Origin: Immundisolibacter sp.
GTDB taxonomy: Bacteria; Pseudomonadota; Gammaproteobacteria; Immundisolibacterales; Immundisolibacteraceae
Assembly (NCBI RefSeq): GCF_014359565.1
Contig: NZ_JACIZD010000001.1
Span: forward strand, 558,001 to 622,000
Length of the DNA: 64,000 bases
Reading direction: 5' to 3'
The position numbers and the translations under genes are program-made. Below are positions 1-11,522 of this stretch, piece after piece (the stretch's first letter is position 1; every line of letters begins with the position of its first letter). The notes under the pieces were generated by a model. That model did no database searches. It worked only from the letters and a program-made list of their open reading frames with translations, and was not told the DNA's origin.

Positions 1-574
1 TGGGCGTGGCGCCCTGCTGCGCGAGCCAGTCCAGGTTGACCATGATGTGCTTCGGGTAGAGGCAGTTGTGCTCAAGATGCATGGCGTGCAGGCGCCGGAC
101 CACGGTGGCCACCGCCTGCAGTACGCGCTGACGCTGCCGTCGCTGCGGCCAGCCGGCCTCTTGCCACTGCGCGGTCAGCGCATCGAGCGGCCGGTAACCG
201 GCCAGCTCGCGCGTCACCAGAACGCCGCGCTGGTGTCCATCGACCGGCTGCGTCGCGAAAAGCACCGGTTCCGCCACCGGGATACCGGCGGCCCGACAGC
301 GCAGCAGAATGCGAAACTCGCGCTCGGCGGTGAGTCGGCCGCGCAGCGGATGCCATGCGCTGCGAAATACATGGTCCTGCTGGCGCTTGACGAATACCCC
401 GATGTCCGGCGCCAGCTGGTAGCGACACACCGAACTCCAGCCCCCGCGTTGCCGGTTGCCGGCTTCCACCTCGTCCAGGCGCAGTGTCCACCAGGCCTGG
501 AACTGGTCCAGCCCCGCGGCGGCGAGCATGGGCGCCCAGGGCGGCAAGCTTTCGAATCGGGATGCCTTGGTCAC
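1..574 (-). CDS. InaA-type lipopolysaccharide kinase (3' end outside window)
   Basis: About 191 residues are visible before the reading frame leaves the window. The fold is that of the Kdo/InaA small-molecule kinases, which phosphorylate sugars of the LPS core at the inner membrane. Visible hallmarks are the N-terminal AWWTLRLDEVEAGNRQRGGW-type region, the FVKRQQDHVFRSAW nucleotide-binding strand with its lysine, and a catalytic loop reading HNCLYPKHIMVN near residue 180, typical of InaA. I chose the GTG at 574 because an in-frame TAA lies just upstream. No strong ribosome-binding site is seen. The kinase family is secure, but whether the substrate is Kdo, heptose or something else cannot be told from this fragment. 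Confidence 0.8.
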   Translation of the reverse strand, partial: MTKASRFESLPPWAPMLAAAGLDQFQAWWTLRLDEVEAGNRQRGGWSSVCRYQLAPDIGVFVKRQQDHVFRSAWHPLRGRLTAEREFRILLRCRAAGIPVAEPVLFATQPVDGHQRGVLVTRELAGYRPLDALTAQWQEAGWPQRRQRQRVLQAVATVVRRLHAMHLEHNCLYPKHIMVNLDWLAQQGATP

Positions 575-702
575 GTCGGTTTATCGGTCACCGGGCATGG
601 TTCTGGTGAGGCGCTCGCGCCTTCATCGGTGGGCCAGCCGTTTTGAACGTTCTTGTTGGGCCGATACCCATCGAGACTGCGGGTCTGCGTGGCGGGGCGC
701 AC

Positions 703-736
703 AAAAAAGCCCGGGCGGCGAGCCGTCCGGGCTTTT
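703..736 (-). terminator. Rho-independent terminator of the tRNA-Ser/tRNA-Arg transcript
   Basis: A 14-base-pair stem (one G-U pair) at 705-718 and 723-736 closes a CGAG tetraloop. On the minus strand it is followed by six T. It begins 14 bases after the encoded CCA of tRNA-Arg, so it most likely ends the tRNA transcript. Confidence 0.85.
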
Positions 737-749
737 CGTGTCTTCTGAG

Positions 750-826
750 TGGCGCGCCCGGAGAGATTCGAACTCCCGACCGCCTGGTTCGTAGCCAGGT
801 ACTCTATCCAACTGAGCTACGGGCGC
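750..826 (-). tRNA. tRNA-Arg (anticodon ACG)
   Basis: The 77-base gene folds as a complete cloverleaf. The acceptor stem GCGCCCG pairs with CGGGCGC, the D-loop has AGCTCAGTTGGATAGAG, the anticodon stem CCTGG/CCAGG encloses CTACGAA (anticodon ACG), and the T arm contains GGTTCGAATC-like sequence. CCA is encoded. The wobble A34 would be deaminated to inosine by TadA to read CGU, CGC and CGA. It lies 52 bases downstream of tRNA-Ser. Confidence 0.97.
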
Positions 827-878
827 GCGAAGCGAGCAATTATCGCGATTTGCAGCCTGCGCTGTCAACCAGAAACGA

Positions 879-972
879 TGGCGGAGAGAGAGGGATTCGA
901 ACCCTCGATGGGGCTTTTGACCCCATACTCCCTTAGCAGGGGAGCGCCTTCAGCCGACTCGGCCATCTCTCC
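879..972 (-). tRNA. tRNA-Ser (anticodon GCT)
   Basis: A 94-base gene with the long variable arm of a type II tRNA. The acceptor stem GGAGAGA pairs with TCTCTCC, the anticodon stem CTCCC/GGGAG encloses CTGCTAA (anticodon GCT), and CCA is encoded. It reads AGC and AGU codons. Its 5' end is 46 bases after the csrA stop, the conserved csrA-serV-argV type arrangement of gammaproteobacteria. Confidence 0.97.
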
Positions 973-1018
973 GGGAGGGCGGGCAGAATACCCGCTTCCC
1001 CGGTCCGGCGCAAAGCGT

Positions 1019-1219
1019 TCAGTCCTGTTCGGTCAGTTCGGTCGTCGACTCGACGCGTTCCTGCTGGATGCGCTCGTAGATTTCCGCCCGATGCACCGGC
1101 ACGTCGCGCGGCGCCTTGACCCCCAGGCGCACCTGGTTGCCCTTGGTGCCCAGTACCGTGATTTCGATGCCGTCGCCGATCATCAGCGTTTCGCCGGCCC
1201 GGCGCGTAAGAATCAGCAT
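1019..1219 (-). CDS. csrA: carbon storage regulator CsrA
   Basis: The 66-residue RNA-binding homodimer CsrA/RsmA represses or stabilises mRNAs by binding GGA motifs near ribosome-binding sites. The start [16 protein letters not shown] contains the Arg-rich beta-1 strand, and [19 protein letters not shown] carries the RNA-contacting beta-5 strand with the key Arg and the Val-Pro-Val-His-Arg segment. Length is normal. It follows lysC after 111 bases and precedes the two tRNA genes. The ATG at 1219 is preceded by a G-rich GGGGGTAATC ribosome-binding site. It could bind the candidate RNA upstream of recA, but that is only a possibility. Confidence 0.97.
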   Translation of the reverse strand: MLILTRRAGETLMIGDGIEITVLGTKGNQVRLGVKAPRDVPVHRAEIYERIQQERVESTTELTEQD

Positions 1220-1330
1220 GATTACCCCCTATCGGTTCCCGACGGTCACGGGTCATCCCATCGACCCTACGGCCTGAGTTCGGCGCAGGCAGCCCCGTCG
1301 TGGGGCATTGCAACACAAACGTTTGGTTTT

Positions 1331-2554
1331 TCAAACCGCGGGACTGGCCAGGCCAAAGGCCTCATGCAAGGTGCGCACGGCCAGCTCGACGTATTTCTCG
1401 TCCACGATGACCGAAATCTTGATCTCGGAGGTCGAGATCATGCGGATGTTGATGCCCTCGGCGGCCAGCGCGTCGAACATGGTCGCCGCCACCCCGGCGT
1501 GCGAACGCATGCCGACGCCGACCAGTGAGATCTTGGCGATCTGGTCATCGCCGCCGACGCTGCGCGCGCCCAGCTCGGCGGCGATTCCGCCCAGCAGGGA
1601 CATGGCCGCCGGGTAGTCGTTGCGGTGCACGGTGAAGCTCATCGTGGTCAGGCCGTCCTGACCGATGCTCTGCACGATGACGTCCACTTCGATGTTGGCC
1701 CTGGCGATCGGACCGAAGATGGCCGAGGCCACGCCCGGCCGGTCGGGGATGCCGGCCACGGTGATCTGCGCCTCGTCGCGGTTGAAGGCGATTCCGGAAA
1801 TGAGCGGGTCTTCCACGCCGTGGTCCTCCAGGGTGATCAGGGTGCCGGGGCCGTCCTCGAAGCTCGACAGCACGCGCAGCGGAACCTTGTATTTGCCGGC
1901 GAATTCGACCGAGCGAATCTGCAGCACCTTGGCTCCCAGACTGGCCATTTCGAGCATCTCCTCGAAGGTGATGCGATCCAGGCGCCGGGCGCGCGGCTCG
2001 ACGCGCGGGTCGGTGGTGTAGACGCCGTCGACGTCGGTGTAGATCTGGCACTCGTCGGCCTTGAGCGCCGCCGCCAGCGCCACCGCCGTGGTGTCCGAGC
2101 CGCCGCGGCCCAGGGTGGTGATGCTGCCGTCCTGATCCACGCCCTGAAAGCCGGCCACCACCGCCACTTCGCCGGCGTCGAGGCTGGCGCGCAGGCGGCG
2201 GTCGTCGATGTCCAGGATGCGCGCCTTGCTGTGCGCGCTGTCGGTCAGGATGTGCACCTGCGTGCCGGTGAACGACCGCGCCGGCACGCCGCGCTCGGCC
2301 AGCGCCATGGCCAGCAGCGCGATCGACGCCTGCTCGCCGGTGGCCAGCAGCACGTCCATTTCACGCGCCGGCGGGCGGGCGCTGATGGATTTGGCGAGTT
2401 TGATCAGGCGGTCGGTCTCGCCGGACATGGCGGACACCACCACCACCACCTGGTGGCCTTCGGCGCGCGCCCGCCCGACGCGGTCCGCCACGGCGCCGAT
2501 GCGCTCGGGGCTGCCCATGGACGTCCCGCCGTACTTTTGCACGATCAGGGCCAT
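1331..2554 (-). CDS. lysC: aspartate kinase
   Basis: This 407-residue monofunctional aspartokinase phosphorylates aspartate, the first step towards lysine, threonine and methionine. The N-terminal kinase domain starts with the family motif VQKYGGTSMGS and contains TTLGRGGSDTTAVALAAALK (active-site Gly-rich loop). Two C-terminal ACT domains (from about residue 260, around IPDRPGVASAIFG and KISLVGVGMRSHAGVAATMF) should bind the feedback amino acid. The class with this length is normally made as alpha and beta subunits from one gene. It sits 40 bases downstream of alaS and upstream of csrA, probably in the same transcription unit. Confidence 0.96.
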   Translation of the reverse strand: MALIVQKYGGTSMGSPERIGAVADRVGRARAEGHQVVVVVSAMSGETDRLIKLAKSISARPPAREMDVLLATGEQASIALLAMALAERGVPARSFTGTQVHILTDSAHSKARILDIDDRRLRASLDAGEVAVVAGFQGVDQDGSITTLGRGGSDTTAVALAAALKADECQIYTDVDGVYTTDPRVEPRARRLDRITFEEMLEMASLGAKVLQIRSVEFAGKYKVPLRVLSSFEDGPGTLITLEDHGVEDPLISGIAFNRDEAQITVAGIPDRPGVASAIFGPIARANIEVDVIVQSIGQDGLTTMSFTVHRNDYPAAMSLLGGIAAELGARSVGGDDQIAKISLVGVGMRSHAGVAATMFDALAAEGINIRMISTSEIKISVIVDEKYVELAVRTLHEAFGLASPAV

Positions 2555-2594
2555 TGCCTGTCTTGCTCCTCGAATTGGGTTGAAAAAAGTCGCT

Positions 2595-5206
<2,612 letters not shown>

Positions 5207-5210
<4 letters not shown>

Positions 5211-5668
5211 GCGTCGTCGTCGGTGACGTTTGTCAGGGCTGCGCGAATCTGCGAACTGGTGAAACCGCGGGCCTGCAGCTGGCGCTGCTGGCGGGCGCGT
5301 TCTGCCAGGCTTGCCGTCGTTTGGCGACCGGCTTTCTGCGCATGCGCCGCGCGGCAAGCCGCATACCAGTCAGGGTGTTCTGTGTCGACCACACGGTCGA
5401 TCACTTCACTGTCCACGCCGTGACTGCGCAAGTCGGCCTGGGCGCGCAGCGGCCCGTAGCGGCGCCGCAGCAGTTCGGTTACCCGCGCTTGCGCATACCG
5501 TGTATCGGACAGGTAACCGGCATCCACGAGGCGTTGCAGGGCGGTGTCGGCATGCTGCCGGTCGATGCCCCGCTGGGCGAGCTTCAGAGCCAGTTCACTG
5601 CGGGTGTGCTCGCGCCGGGCGAGCAACTTCAGCGCCTGCGCGTGGGCCGCTTCAGCCGGATCGTCCAC
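5207..5668 (-). CDS. recX: RecA regulatory protein RecX
   Basis: At 153 residues this is a normal RecX, which binds RecA filaments and limits their extension. It is built of three-helix repeats: [20 protein letters not shown] near the N-terminus, [15 protein letters not shown] in the middle, and a C-terminal repeat ending near [13 protein letters not shown]. It lies 16 bases downstream of recA and overlaps alaS by four bases, so it is almost certainly co-transcribed with recA at a lower level. Confidence 0.93.
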
Positions 5669-5684
5669 GCCCCGTCACGAAGGC

Positions 5685-6710
<1,026 letters not shown>

Positions 6711-6907
6711 GCCGTTCCCGTGCCCTGCAGGCGGATGCAATGAGTCGGCGGGCATTATTCCACAGGGCGCCGCGGCTGGCCTAACACAAGGCCCACGGCG
6801 CTTGCCCTGGATGGCGATAGCGCAAGAGGCCCCGCCGCGTCGCCGTCCATGGCGACTTTGCCCTCCGTAGCACGGGCAGGAACCGGGAAATCGACAGGCG
6901 GCGGTGG

Positions 6908-6943
6908 AAAAAAAACCGGGCCGGGGTGACCCCGCGGCCCGGT
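6908..6943 (-). terminator. Rho-independent terminator pointing towards recA
   Basis: Reading the minus strand, an eight-pair stem ACCGGGCC/GGCCCGGT plus an inner GGGG/CCCC stem (two-base GC bulge) closes a three-base loop, followed directly by eight T. It ends about 200 bases before the recA start with no protein gene upstream of it. It should therefore stop either a small RNA or a leader transcript. Confidence 0.75.
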
Positions 6944-7076
6944 AACGCCGATGAGGCAAACCGATTGTCGGCCGACTCCCTGTGCAAGGGGGAAGCCAGG
7001 GTGGCCGGGCCGACCGTCGATTCGCCGATGAGCGGTGTCAGCAGCCATGCCATCCGTGGCTGACTGCGCAGACCCA

Positions 7077-7106
7077 TCAGGACACGCCCGCCGAGGCGTG
7101 TCCTGA
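7077..7106. repeat. perfect 12-bp inverted repeat
   Basis: TCAGGACACGCC and its exact complement GGCGTGTCCTGA flank a six-base CGCCGA spacer. There is no T run on either side, so it is not a terminator. It could be an RNA stem in the candidate minus-strand transcript or a protein-binding site. Confidence 0.8.
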
Positions 7107-7334
7107 CGATCGACGCGCTGCCGCCTTCGTGGCGACGGCCTGACGACCGCTCAGGCAGTGCGGTGTTAAGCAGCGAGCGTGCCGTATACCGCCAAAGTTA
7201 ATGTTCAAGCCGTTTTGCTGATCTGCTGGCCTGGTCGGGGTACGCCCTTCCGCAAGGATCGGCCGCTTTCAATGGACGAAATTGTCACCCCGGCCTAGAC
7301 TTCAAGCCATCTTGTAACAATTTTGTCGGAATTC

Positions 7335-9116
7335 ATGAGCAAGCCCGCATCGGATCTTCCGCCCGGTTCCGCCAGCCTCGTCTACCAATGGCAGGGCGAT
7401 ACCAAACATTTCCCCGACATCGAGGATCTGGCCCGGCGCTTGCGCTTCGCGCCCGCGGAGGGCCGGATCTGGCTCGACGACCAGCGGTCGATCCTGATGC
7501 GCGACAGCGCCTTTGGCTCCCTGCGGCGGGAACTGATCGAGTCGATCGGCTTCACGCGCGCGCGGACCGTGCTCAAGCGCGTCGGCTATGCCGAGGGCAC
7601 ACGAGACGCCGCCCTGGCGCGCCGGGTGCGGCCCGAGGGCGACCTGTTCGACGCCTTCGCGGTTGGCCCGCAGGTACACGCGCTCAGCGGTTTCGGTTGG
7701 CTGGAGGTACAGGAACTGCGCGTCGATCCGGTCACCAATGCGTTCTATGGCGCGTTTCTGCTGCGCGATTCGATCGAGGCAGACACCCACGTGAACACGC
7801 TTGGCGTCAGCGCCGAGGCGGTGTGCTGGACTGCCGTCGGTTATGGTAGCGGTTACAGCAGCGCCTTCGCCGGCCGGCCGATCATCGTGGACGAAGTGGA
7901 ATGCCGCGCCATGGGCCACGACCACTGCCGCCTGATCGGTCGCACGGTCGAGGAATGGGACCGCCGCCGCCGCAAGGCGCCGTACTTTCGGCCGCAGGAG
8001 TTCGTCAACCGCTTCGGCAAGCCGGATGAAGACAGTGGCCAGGCACCCGCCTCGACCGGACCGGCCGTGGACGTCGTGGGCATTTCAGCCGGCTTTGGTG
8101 CCGCCATACACCTTCTGGGCAAGGCGGCGCCGACCGACGTCACCGTCCTGTTCCTGGGCGAAACCGGCGTCGGCAAGGAAATCTTCGCGCGCATGTTGCA
8201 CCGCATGGGCCGTCGCAGCGAGCAGCCTTTCGTGGCGGTCAACTGCGCGGCCCTGCCGGAGAACCTGATCGAGGCCGAGCTGTTCGGCGTGGTCAAGGGC
8301 GCGTACACCGGCGCGACGGATTCACGCCCCGGTCGCTTCGAGCGCGCCCACGGCGGCACGCTGTTTCTGGACGAGATCGGCACCCTGACCCTGAGCGCGC
8401 AGGCCAAACTGCTGCGCGCGCTACAGGAGGGTGAGATCGAGCGCGTCGGCGACAGCCAGACCCGCAAGGTCGACGTGCGCCTGCTGGCGGCCACCAATGT
8501 CGACCTCAAGGACGCGGTCGCGCGGGGCACATTTCGGGAAGACCTATACTTTCGCCTGACCACGTTTCCGGTGCGCATCCCGCCGCTGCGCGAGCGGCGC
8601 GACGACATTCCGCTCCTGATGCGCCACTTCCTGCATCGGTTCAGCCAGCGTCACGGCAAGACCGCGGGCAGCTTTGCGCCGGAAGCCGTGGAAGCACTCC
8701 TGAGCTACGCCTTTCCCGGCAACATCCGGGAGCTCGAGAACATGATCGAGCGCGGCGTGCTGCTGGCGGACGACGGCGAGCCGATCGGCATCTCACACCT
8801 GTTCACCGCGCAGCAGGGAGCGCTGCCGGCCACCTTCGGCATCGACGCCCGCGGCCAGTTGGCCGAGCGATCCCGGGCCACGCAGGCAGACGACGGCAGC
8901 GAGAACCTGCGCGAGCGACTGGCGCCGCTGCTGGACACGCACAGCGGCCCGCTGGACGCCGCCGAACAGACCCTGATCGACCTGGCAATCGAACAGGCGG
9001 AAGGCAACCTCGCCCGGGCCGCAAGGCAACTGGGCATCAGCCGCCGCCAGCTTGCATACCGCCTGGAAAAACGCAGCGCCGGTCAGGCGCAGGGCCAGGC
9101 GTCGATCGACGAATAG
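7335..9116 (+). CDS. XylR/DmpR-family sigma-54-dependent aromatic-responsive activator
   Basis: A 593-residue activator in three parts. Residues about 15-125 form the XylR_N region and about 130-205 the V4R effector-binding domain (ending near AMGHDHCRLIGR), which bind phenols, toluenes or similar aromatics in relatives. Residues about 245-480 are the AAA+ domain with Walker A GETGVGKE (275-282), the sigma-54 contact loop as GAYTGA (322-327, Tyr replacing the usual Phe) and Walker B GGTLFLDEIG. A Fis-type helix-turn-helix (LARAARQLGISRRQLAYRL) ends the protein. ATG 7335 has a GGA just upstream; a TTG at 7323 is an alternative. No catabolic operon adjoins it, so its target lies elsewhere. The 3' end overlaps thpR by 34 bases, tail to tail. 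Confidence 0.9.
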   Translation: MSKPASDLPPGSASLVYQWQGDTKHFPDIEDLARRLRFAPAEGRIWLDDQRSILMRDSAFGSLRRELIESIGFTRARTVLKRVGYAEGTRDAALARRVRPEGDLFDAFAVGPQVHALSGFGWLEVQELRVDPVTNAFYGAFLLRDSIEADTHVNTLGVSAEAVCWTAVGYGSGYSSAFAGRPIIVDEVECRAMGHDHCRLIGRTVEEWDRRRRKAPYFRPQEFVNRFGKPDEDSGQAPASTGPAVDVVGISAGFGAAIHLLGKAAPTDVTVLFLGETGVGKEIFARMLHRMGRRSEQPFVAVNCAALPENLIEAELFGVVKGAYTGATDSRPGRFERAHGGTLFLDEIGTLTLSAQAKLLRALQEGEIERVGDSQTRKVDVRLLAATNVDLKDAVARGTFREDLYFRLTTFPVRIPPLRERRDDIPLLMRHFLHRFSQRHGKTAGSFAPEAVEALLSYAFPGNIRELENMIERGVLLADDGEPIGISHLFTAQQGALPATFGIDARGQLAERSRATQADDGSENLRERLAPLLDTHSGPLDAAEQTLIDLAIEQAEGNLARAARQLGISRRQLAYRLEKRSAGQAQGQASIDE

Positions 9117-9598
9117 CGCACGTCCCGGCCGACCGGCTGCGAACGCAGCAGGCAGAACTCGGTCGCCGACCAGGCCAGCGGCAGCATCGAGACCTCGCCC
9201 AGGCGCCGCAGCCGACGCAGCATGGTGACGTGCGCTGCGAACGGCCGCGGCGGCACCACCACGGTGTCGCGCACCGCCTCGCGCAGGGCCGCCGCCAGCG
9301 CCGTGGCCGCCGGCAGCGGCTGACTGGGCACTGCGCACAACAGCCGTGGGCCGGGCCAGTATTCGATTCGGTCGAGCGACATCCTGAACGATGCGCAGCG
9401 CACACCGGCCGCCGCCCGCCGCACCGCATCGAGCTGGCCCGGTAAAAGCTCGCCCAGAAACAGCAGCGTCAGGTGGATGTTTTCCGGTGCCACCGCGAAG
9501 CCGCCGCAGCGGCGCTGGCACCAGACAGCCAACCGGCCAAGCTCGGCCTGCAGCGCCGGCGGTGGCAGCAGGGCAAAAAACAGCCGCTCGCCGGCCAT
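9083..9598 (-). CDS. thpR: RNA 2',3'-cyclic phosphodiesterase (LigT/ThpR family)
   Basis: A 171-residue member of the 2H phosphoesterase superfamily, which opens 2',3'-cyclic phosphates on RNA ends and can join 2'-5' ends in vitro. It begins MAGERLFFALLPPP, and both signature motifs are visible: HLTLLFLGEL (about residue 45) and HVTMLRRLRR (about 128), each giving the H-x-T pair. The start ATG overlaps the pgpA stop by one base (TGATG), so it is the last gene of the riboflavin/thiamine/pgpA row. Confidence 0.9.
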   Translation of the reverse strand: MAGERLFFALLPPPALQAELGRLAVWCQRRCGGFAVAPENIHLTLLFLGELLPGQLDAVRRAAAGVRCASFRMSLDRIEYWPGPRLLCAVPSQPLPAATALAAALREAVRDTVVVPPRPFAAHVTMLRRLRRLGEVSMLPLAWSATEFCLLRSQPVGRDVRYSSIDAWPCA

Positions 9599-10104
9599 CA
9601 GGCCAGTCGCGCCGCCGCCAGCAGGGCCAGTTGCAGGGTGGCGCCGGCCAGCAGGCCGGCCGCCAGGTCGTCCAGCATCACGCCCAGACCCCCGCCGACC
9701 TGGCGGTCCAGCGCCCCGACCGGCCAGGGCTTGAGGATGTCGAAGGCGCGAAACAGCGCGAATCCCGCCAGGTAATGGGGCCAGGCCAGCGGCACCGCCA
9801 GCAGCGTCAGGGCCATGCCCACCACCTCGTCCCAGACGATGGCGGAGTGGTCCGATACCCCCAGGCGCCGCCCGGCAATGTCGCAGCACCACACACCGAC
9901 CAGACTGAGCAGCGCCAGCACAATTGCGGCCACGGGCAGCGAAACCTGCGTCAGTGCGGCGGCCAGGGGCAGGCCCAGCAAGGCGCCGAAGGTTCCCGGC
10001 GCCCGCGGCGCCAGACCGGCGCCAAAGCCGAGTGCCAGTGCGCAGGCCGGCTGACGCAGCAGCGCCGCAGGCGGGCGGCGCGGTCGCTCAGCGGAAGTGG
10101 TCAT
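9598..10104 (-). CDS. pgpA: phosphatidylglycerophosphatase A
   Basis: The 168-residue membrane enzyme removes phosphate from phosphatidylglycerophosphate to give phosphatidylglycerol. Typical features are LALGFGAGLAPRAPGTFGAL near the N-terminus, the acidic WDEVVGMALTL motif and GVMLDDLAAGLLAG, with about four hydrophobic segments. I chose the ATG at 10104 (MTTSAERP), which has an AGG upstream and overlaps the thiL stop by 17 bases; ATGs at 10143 and 10146 are possible but less like homologues. The thiL-pgpA-nusB-rib order is standard for the class. Confidence 0.92.
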   Translation of the reverse strand: MTTSAERPRRPPAALLRQPACALALGFGAGLAPRAPGTFGALLGLPLAAALTQVSLPVAAIVLALLSLVGVWCCDIAGRRLGVSDHSAIVWDEVVGMALTLLAVPLAWPHYLAGFALFRAFDILKPWPVGALDRQVGGGLGVMLDDLAAGLLAGATLQLALLAAARLA

Positions 10105-11041
10105 GACCAGCCTGCGTTGCCGGCCGGGTTTGGCCGGCTTCATCAATCAGCCACAGTTCGGGCGCGGCCTCGATCTGGCCGACGCGGGTGAGCGCACAAC
10201 CGACCTTCGCTGCCAACACGCCCAGGGCCGGCTCGTAGCGCGGGGGCACGGTGAAGCAAAGCTCGTAGTCATCGCCGGAACCGATCAGGCTTTCGTCAAA
10301 AGCCACACCAAGGGCACCCTCAGGCAGCGGCAAACGGGCCAGTTCGAGCCGGGCGCCGACACCGCTGCTGGCGCAGATGTGGCCCAGATCCGCCAGCAGG
10401 CCGTCGGAGACGTCGATGGCCGCGCTGGCCAGGCCGCGCAGGGCCAGGCCGAGCGCCACCCGCGGCTGCGGATAGTCGAGCCGCTGCGCGGCATGGGTGG
10501 CGAGCGCTGCCGGCAGCGTGATTTCGCCCCGCCGCGCCCGGACCGCCAGACCCGCCGCGCCAATCTCGCCGCTCACGTACACGCCATCGCCAGGTCGGGC
10601 GCCGCTGCGGCGCAGCGCCTGTCCACGCGGCACGTGGCCAAGGGCGGTGATCGTGACGGCCAGCGGCCCCCGGCAGGTATCGCCGCCGACCAGGGACACG
10701 TCGTACGTGCGCGCGAGCGCCGCGAAACCGGCCGCGAACGGTGTCAGCCAGGCGTCATCGGCCGCCGGCAGGGTTAGCGCCAGCAAGGCCCAGGCCGGCT
10801 CCGCGCCCATCGCAGCCAAGTCGGACAGATTTACCGCCAGAGCCTTGTGGCCGAGCGCCGCAGGCGGGCAATCGGCAAAGAAGTGCACACCGGCGACCAG
10901 CGTGTCGACCGTGACCACCAGCTCGTGTCCTGGTGGCGGGTCGAGCAGGGCGGCGTCGTCGCCGATGCCCAGCACGACGTCGGCGCGCTGCTGCGTCAGG
11001 GCGGCGAAATGGCGGGCGATCAGTTCGAATTCACCGGGCAT
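10088..11041 (-). CDS. thiL: thiamine-monophosphate kinase
   Basis: A 317-residue enzyme that converts thiamine phosphate to the coenzyme thiamine diphosphate with ATP. The family start GEFELIARHF, the Mg-binding VLGIGDDAALL and VTVDTLVAGVHF motifs, NLSDLAAMGAEPAWALLAL and LVGGDTCRGP are all present, and GSGDDYELCFTVP occurs in the C-terminal domain. It lies 30 bases after nusB and overlaps pgpA. Confidence 0.95.
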   Translation of the reverse strand: MPGEFELIARHFAALTQQRADVVLGIGDDAALLDPPPGHELVVTVDTLVAGVHFFADCPPAALGHKALAVNLSDLAAMGAEPAWALLALTLPAADDAWLTPFAAGFAALARTYDVSLVGGDTCRGPLAVTITALGHVPRGQALRRSGARPGDGVYVSGEIGAAGLAVRARRGEITLPAALATHAAQRLDYPQPRVALGLALRGLASAAIDVSDGLLADLGHICASSGVGARLELARLPLPEGALGVAFDESLIGSGDDYELCFTVPPRYEPALGVLAAKVGCALTRVGQIEAAPELWLIDEAGQTRPATQAGHDHFR

Positions 11042-11071
11042 TACGGCGGCGATCCGAGCGGGAGGGGCGCG

Positions 11072-11506
11072 TCAGGTCGGCAGCGCGCGCTCGGCGGCAC
11101 GCAACTCGCGTGCCAGGCGATCGAGGATGGCGTTCACGTAGCGGTGGGCATTGTCGCCGCCGAACTGCTTGGTCAGCTCCATCGCCTCGGCGATGACGAC
11201 CCGGAACGGAATGTCCCAGCGGGCTTCCAGCTCGTAGCTGCCCAGCCACAGGATGGCGTGTTCGACCGGGTCGAGCTGCTCCAGTGGGCGATCCAGCAGC
11301 GGCGCGATGCGCTGGTCGTACTCGGCGTGCCGGCGGCCGACCTCGGTCAGCAGCTCGTGGAAATATTCGGCGTCGATGTCGCCGAGTTCGCGCTCGGCCA
11401 GGAACTGGCTCTCGATGCTGGCCAGGCTGTCATCGCCGCCGGCCAACTGCCATTGATACAGGGCCTGCAGCGCGCCGCGGCGCGCCTTGGAACGGGCTCG
11501 GGACAT
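11072..11506 (-). CDS. nusB: transcription antitermination factor NusB
   Basis: The 144-residue all-helical factor binds boxA RNA with ribosomal protein S10 and supports antitermination of rRNA operons. The Arg-rich start MSRARSKARRGALQALYQWQ, the central DRPLEQLDPVEHAILWLG and IAEAMELTKQFGGDNAHRYV near the end are typical. It follows ribH after 16 bases. Confidence 0.96.
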   Translation of the reverse strand: MSRARSKARRGALQALYQWQLAGGDDSLASIESQFLAERELGDIDAEYFHELLTEVGRRHAEYDQRIAPLLDRPLEQLDPVEHAILWLGSYELEARWDIPFRVVIAEAMELTKQFGGDNAHRYVNAILDRLARELRAAERALPT

Positions 11507-11522
11507 GGGTTCACGCGCTCCG

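Larger units (their letters stand above)
6908..7190 (-). ncRNA. candidate structured small RNA or leader upstream of recA
   Basis: Inference from structure only. On the minus strand, a weak promoter-like pair (TTGAAC at 7203-7208, TATACG at 7183-7188, spacing only 14) is followed by successive hairpins: CCTGA/TCAGG at 7139-7155, a perfect 12-base-pair stem at 7077-7106, a stem GTCAGCCA/TGGCTG-CTGAC with a three-base bulge and a CACGGATGGCA-containing loop at 7037-7064, and finally the intrinsic terminator at 6908-6943. One ANGGA-type motif sits in a loop, as in CsrA-binding RNAs, but there are too few to call it a CsrB homologue. I recognise no known RNA family. Confidence 0.3.
6711..7334. 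other. 624-base gene-free region between recA and the divergent activator gene
   Basis: No convincing protein gene is seen on either strand. Short open frames here lack family features. The stretch must hold promoters for recA (minus) and the XylR-like activator (plus). It also contains a minus-strand terminator (6908-6943), a perfect 12-base inverted repeat (7077-7106), a bulged hairpin (7037-7064), a small hairpin (7139-7155) and a direct repeat CGCCGATGAG at 6946-6955 and 7023-7032. See the ncRNA entry for an interpretation. Confidence 0.7.

Noticed and set aside
6755-7077. Two 97-98 codon minus-strand frames upstream of recA
   Set aside because: They run through the terminator hairpin and poly-T, have no clear ribosome-binding site and no recognised domain. 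RNA structure explains the region better.
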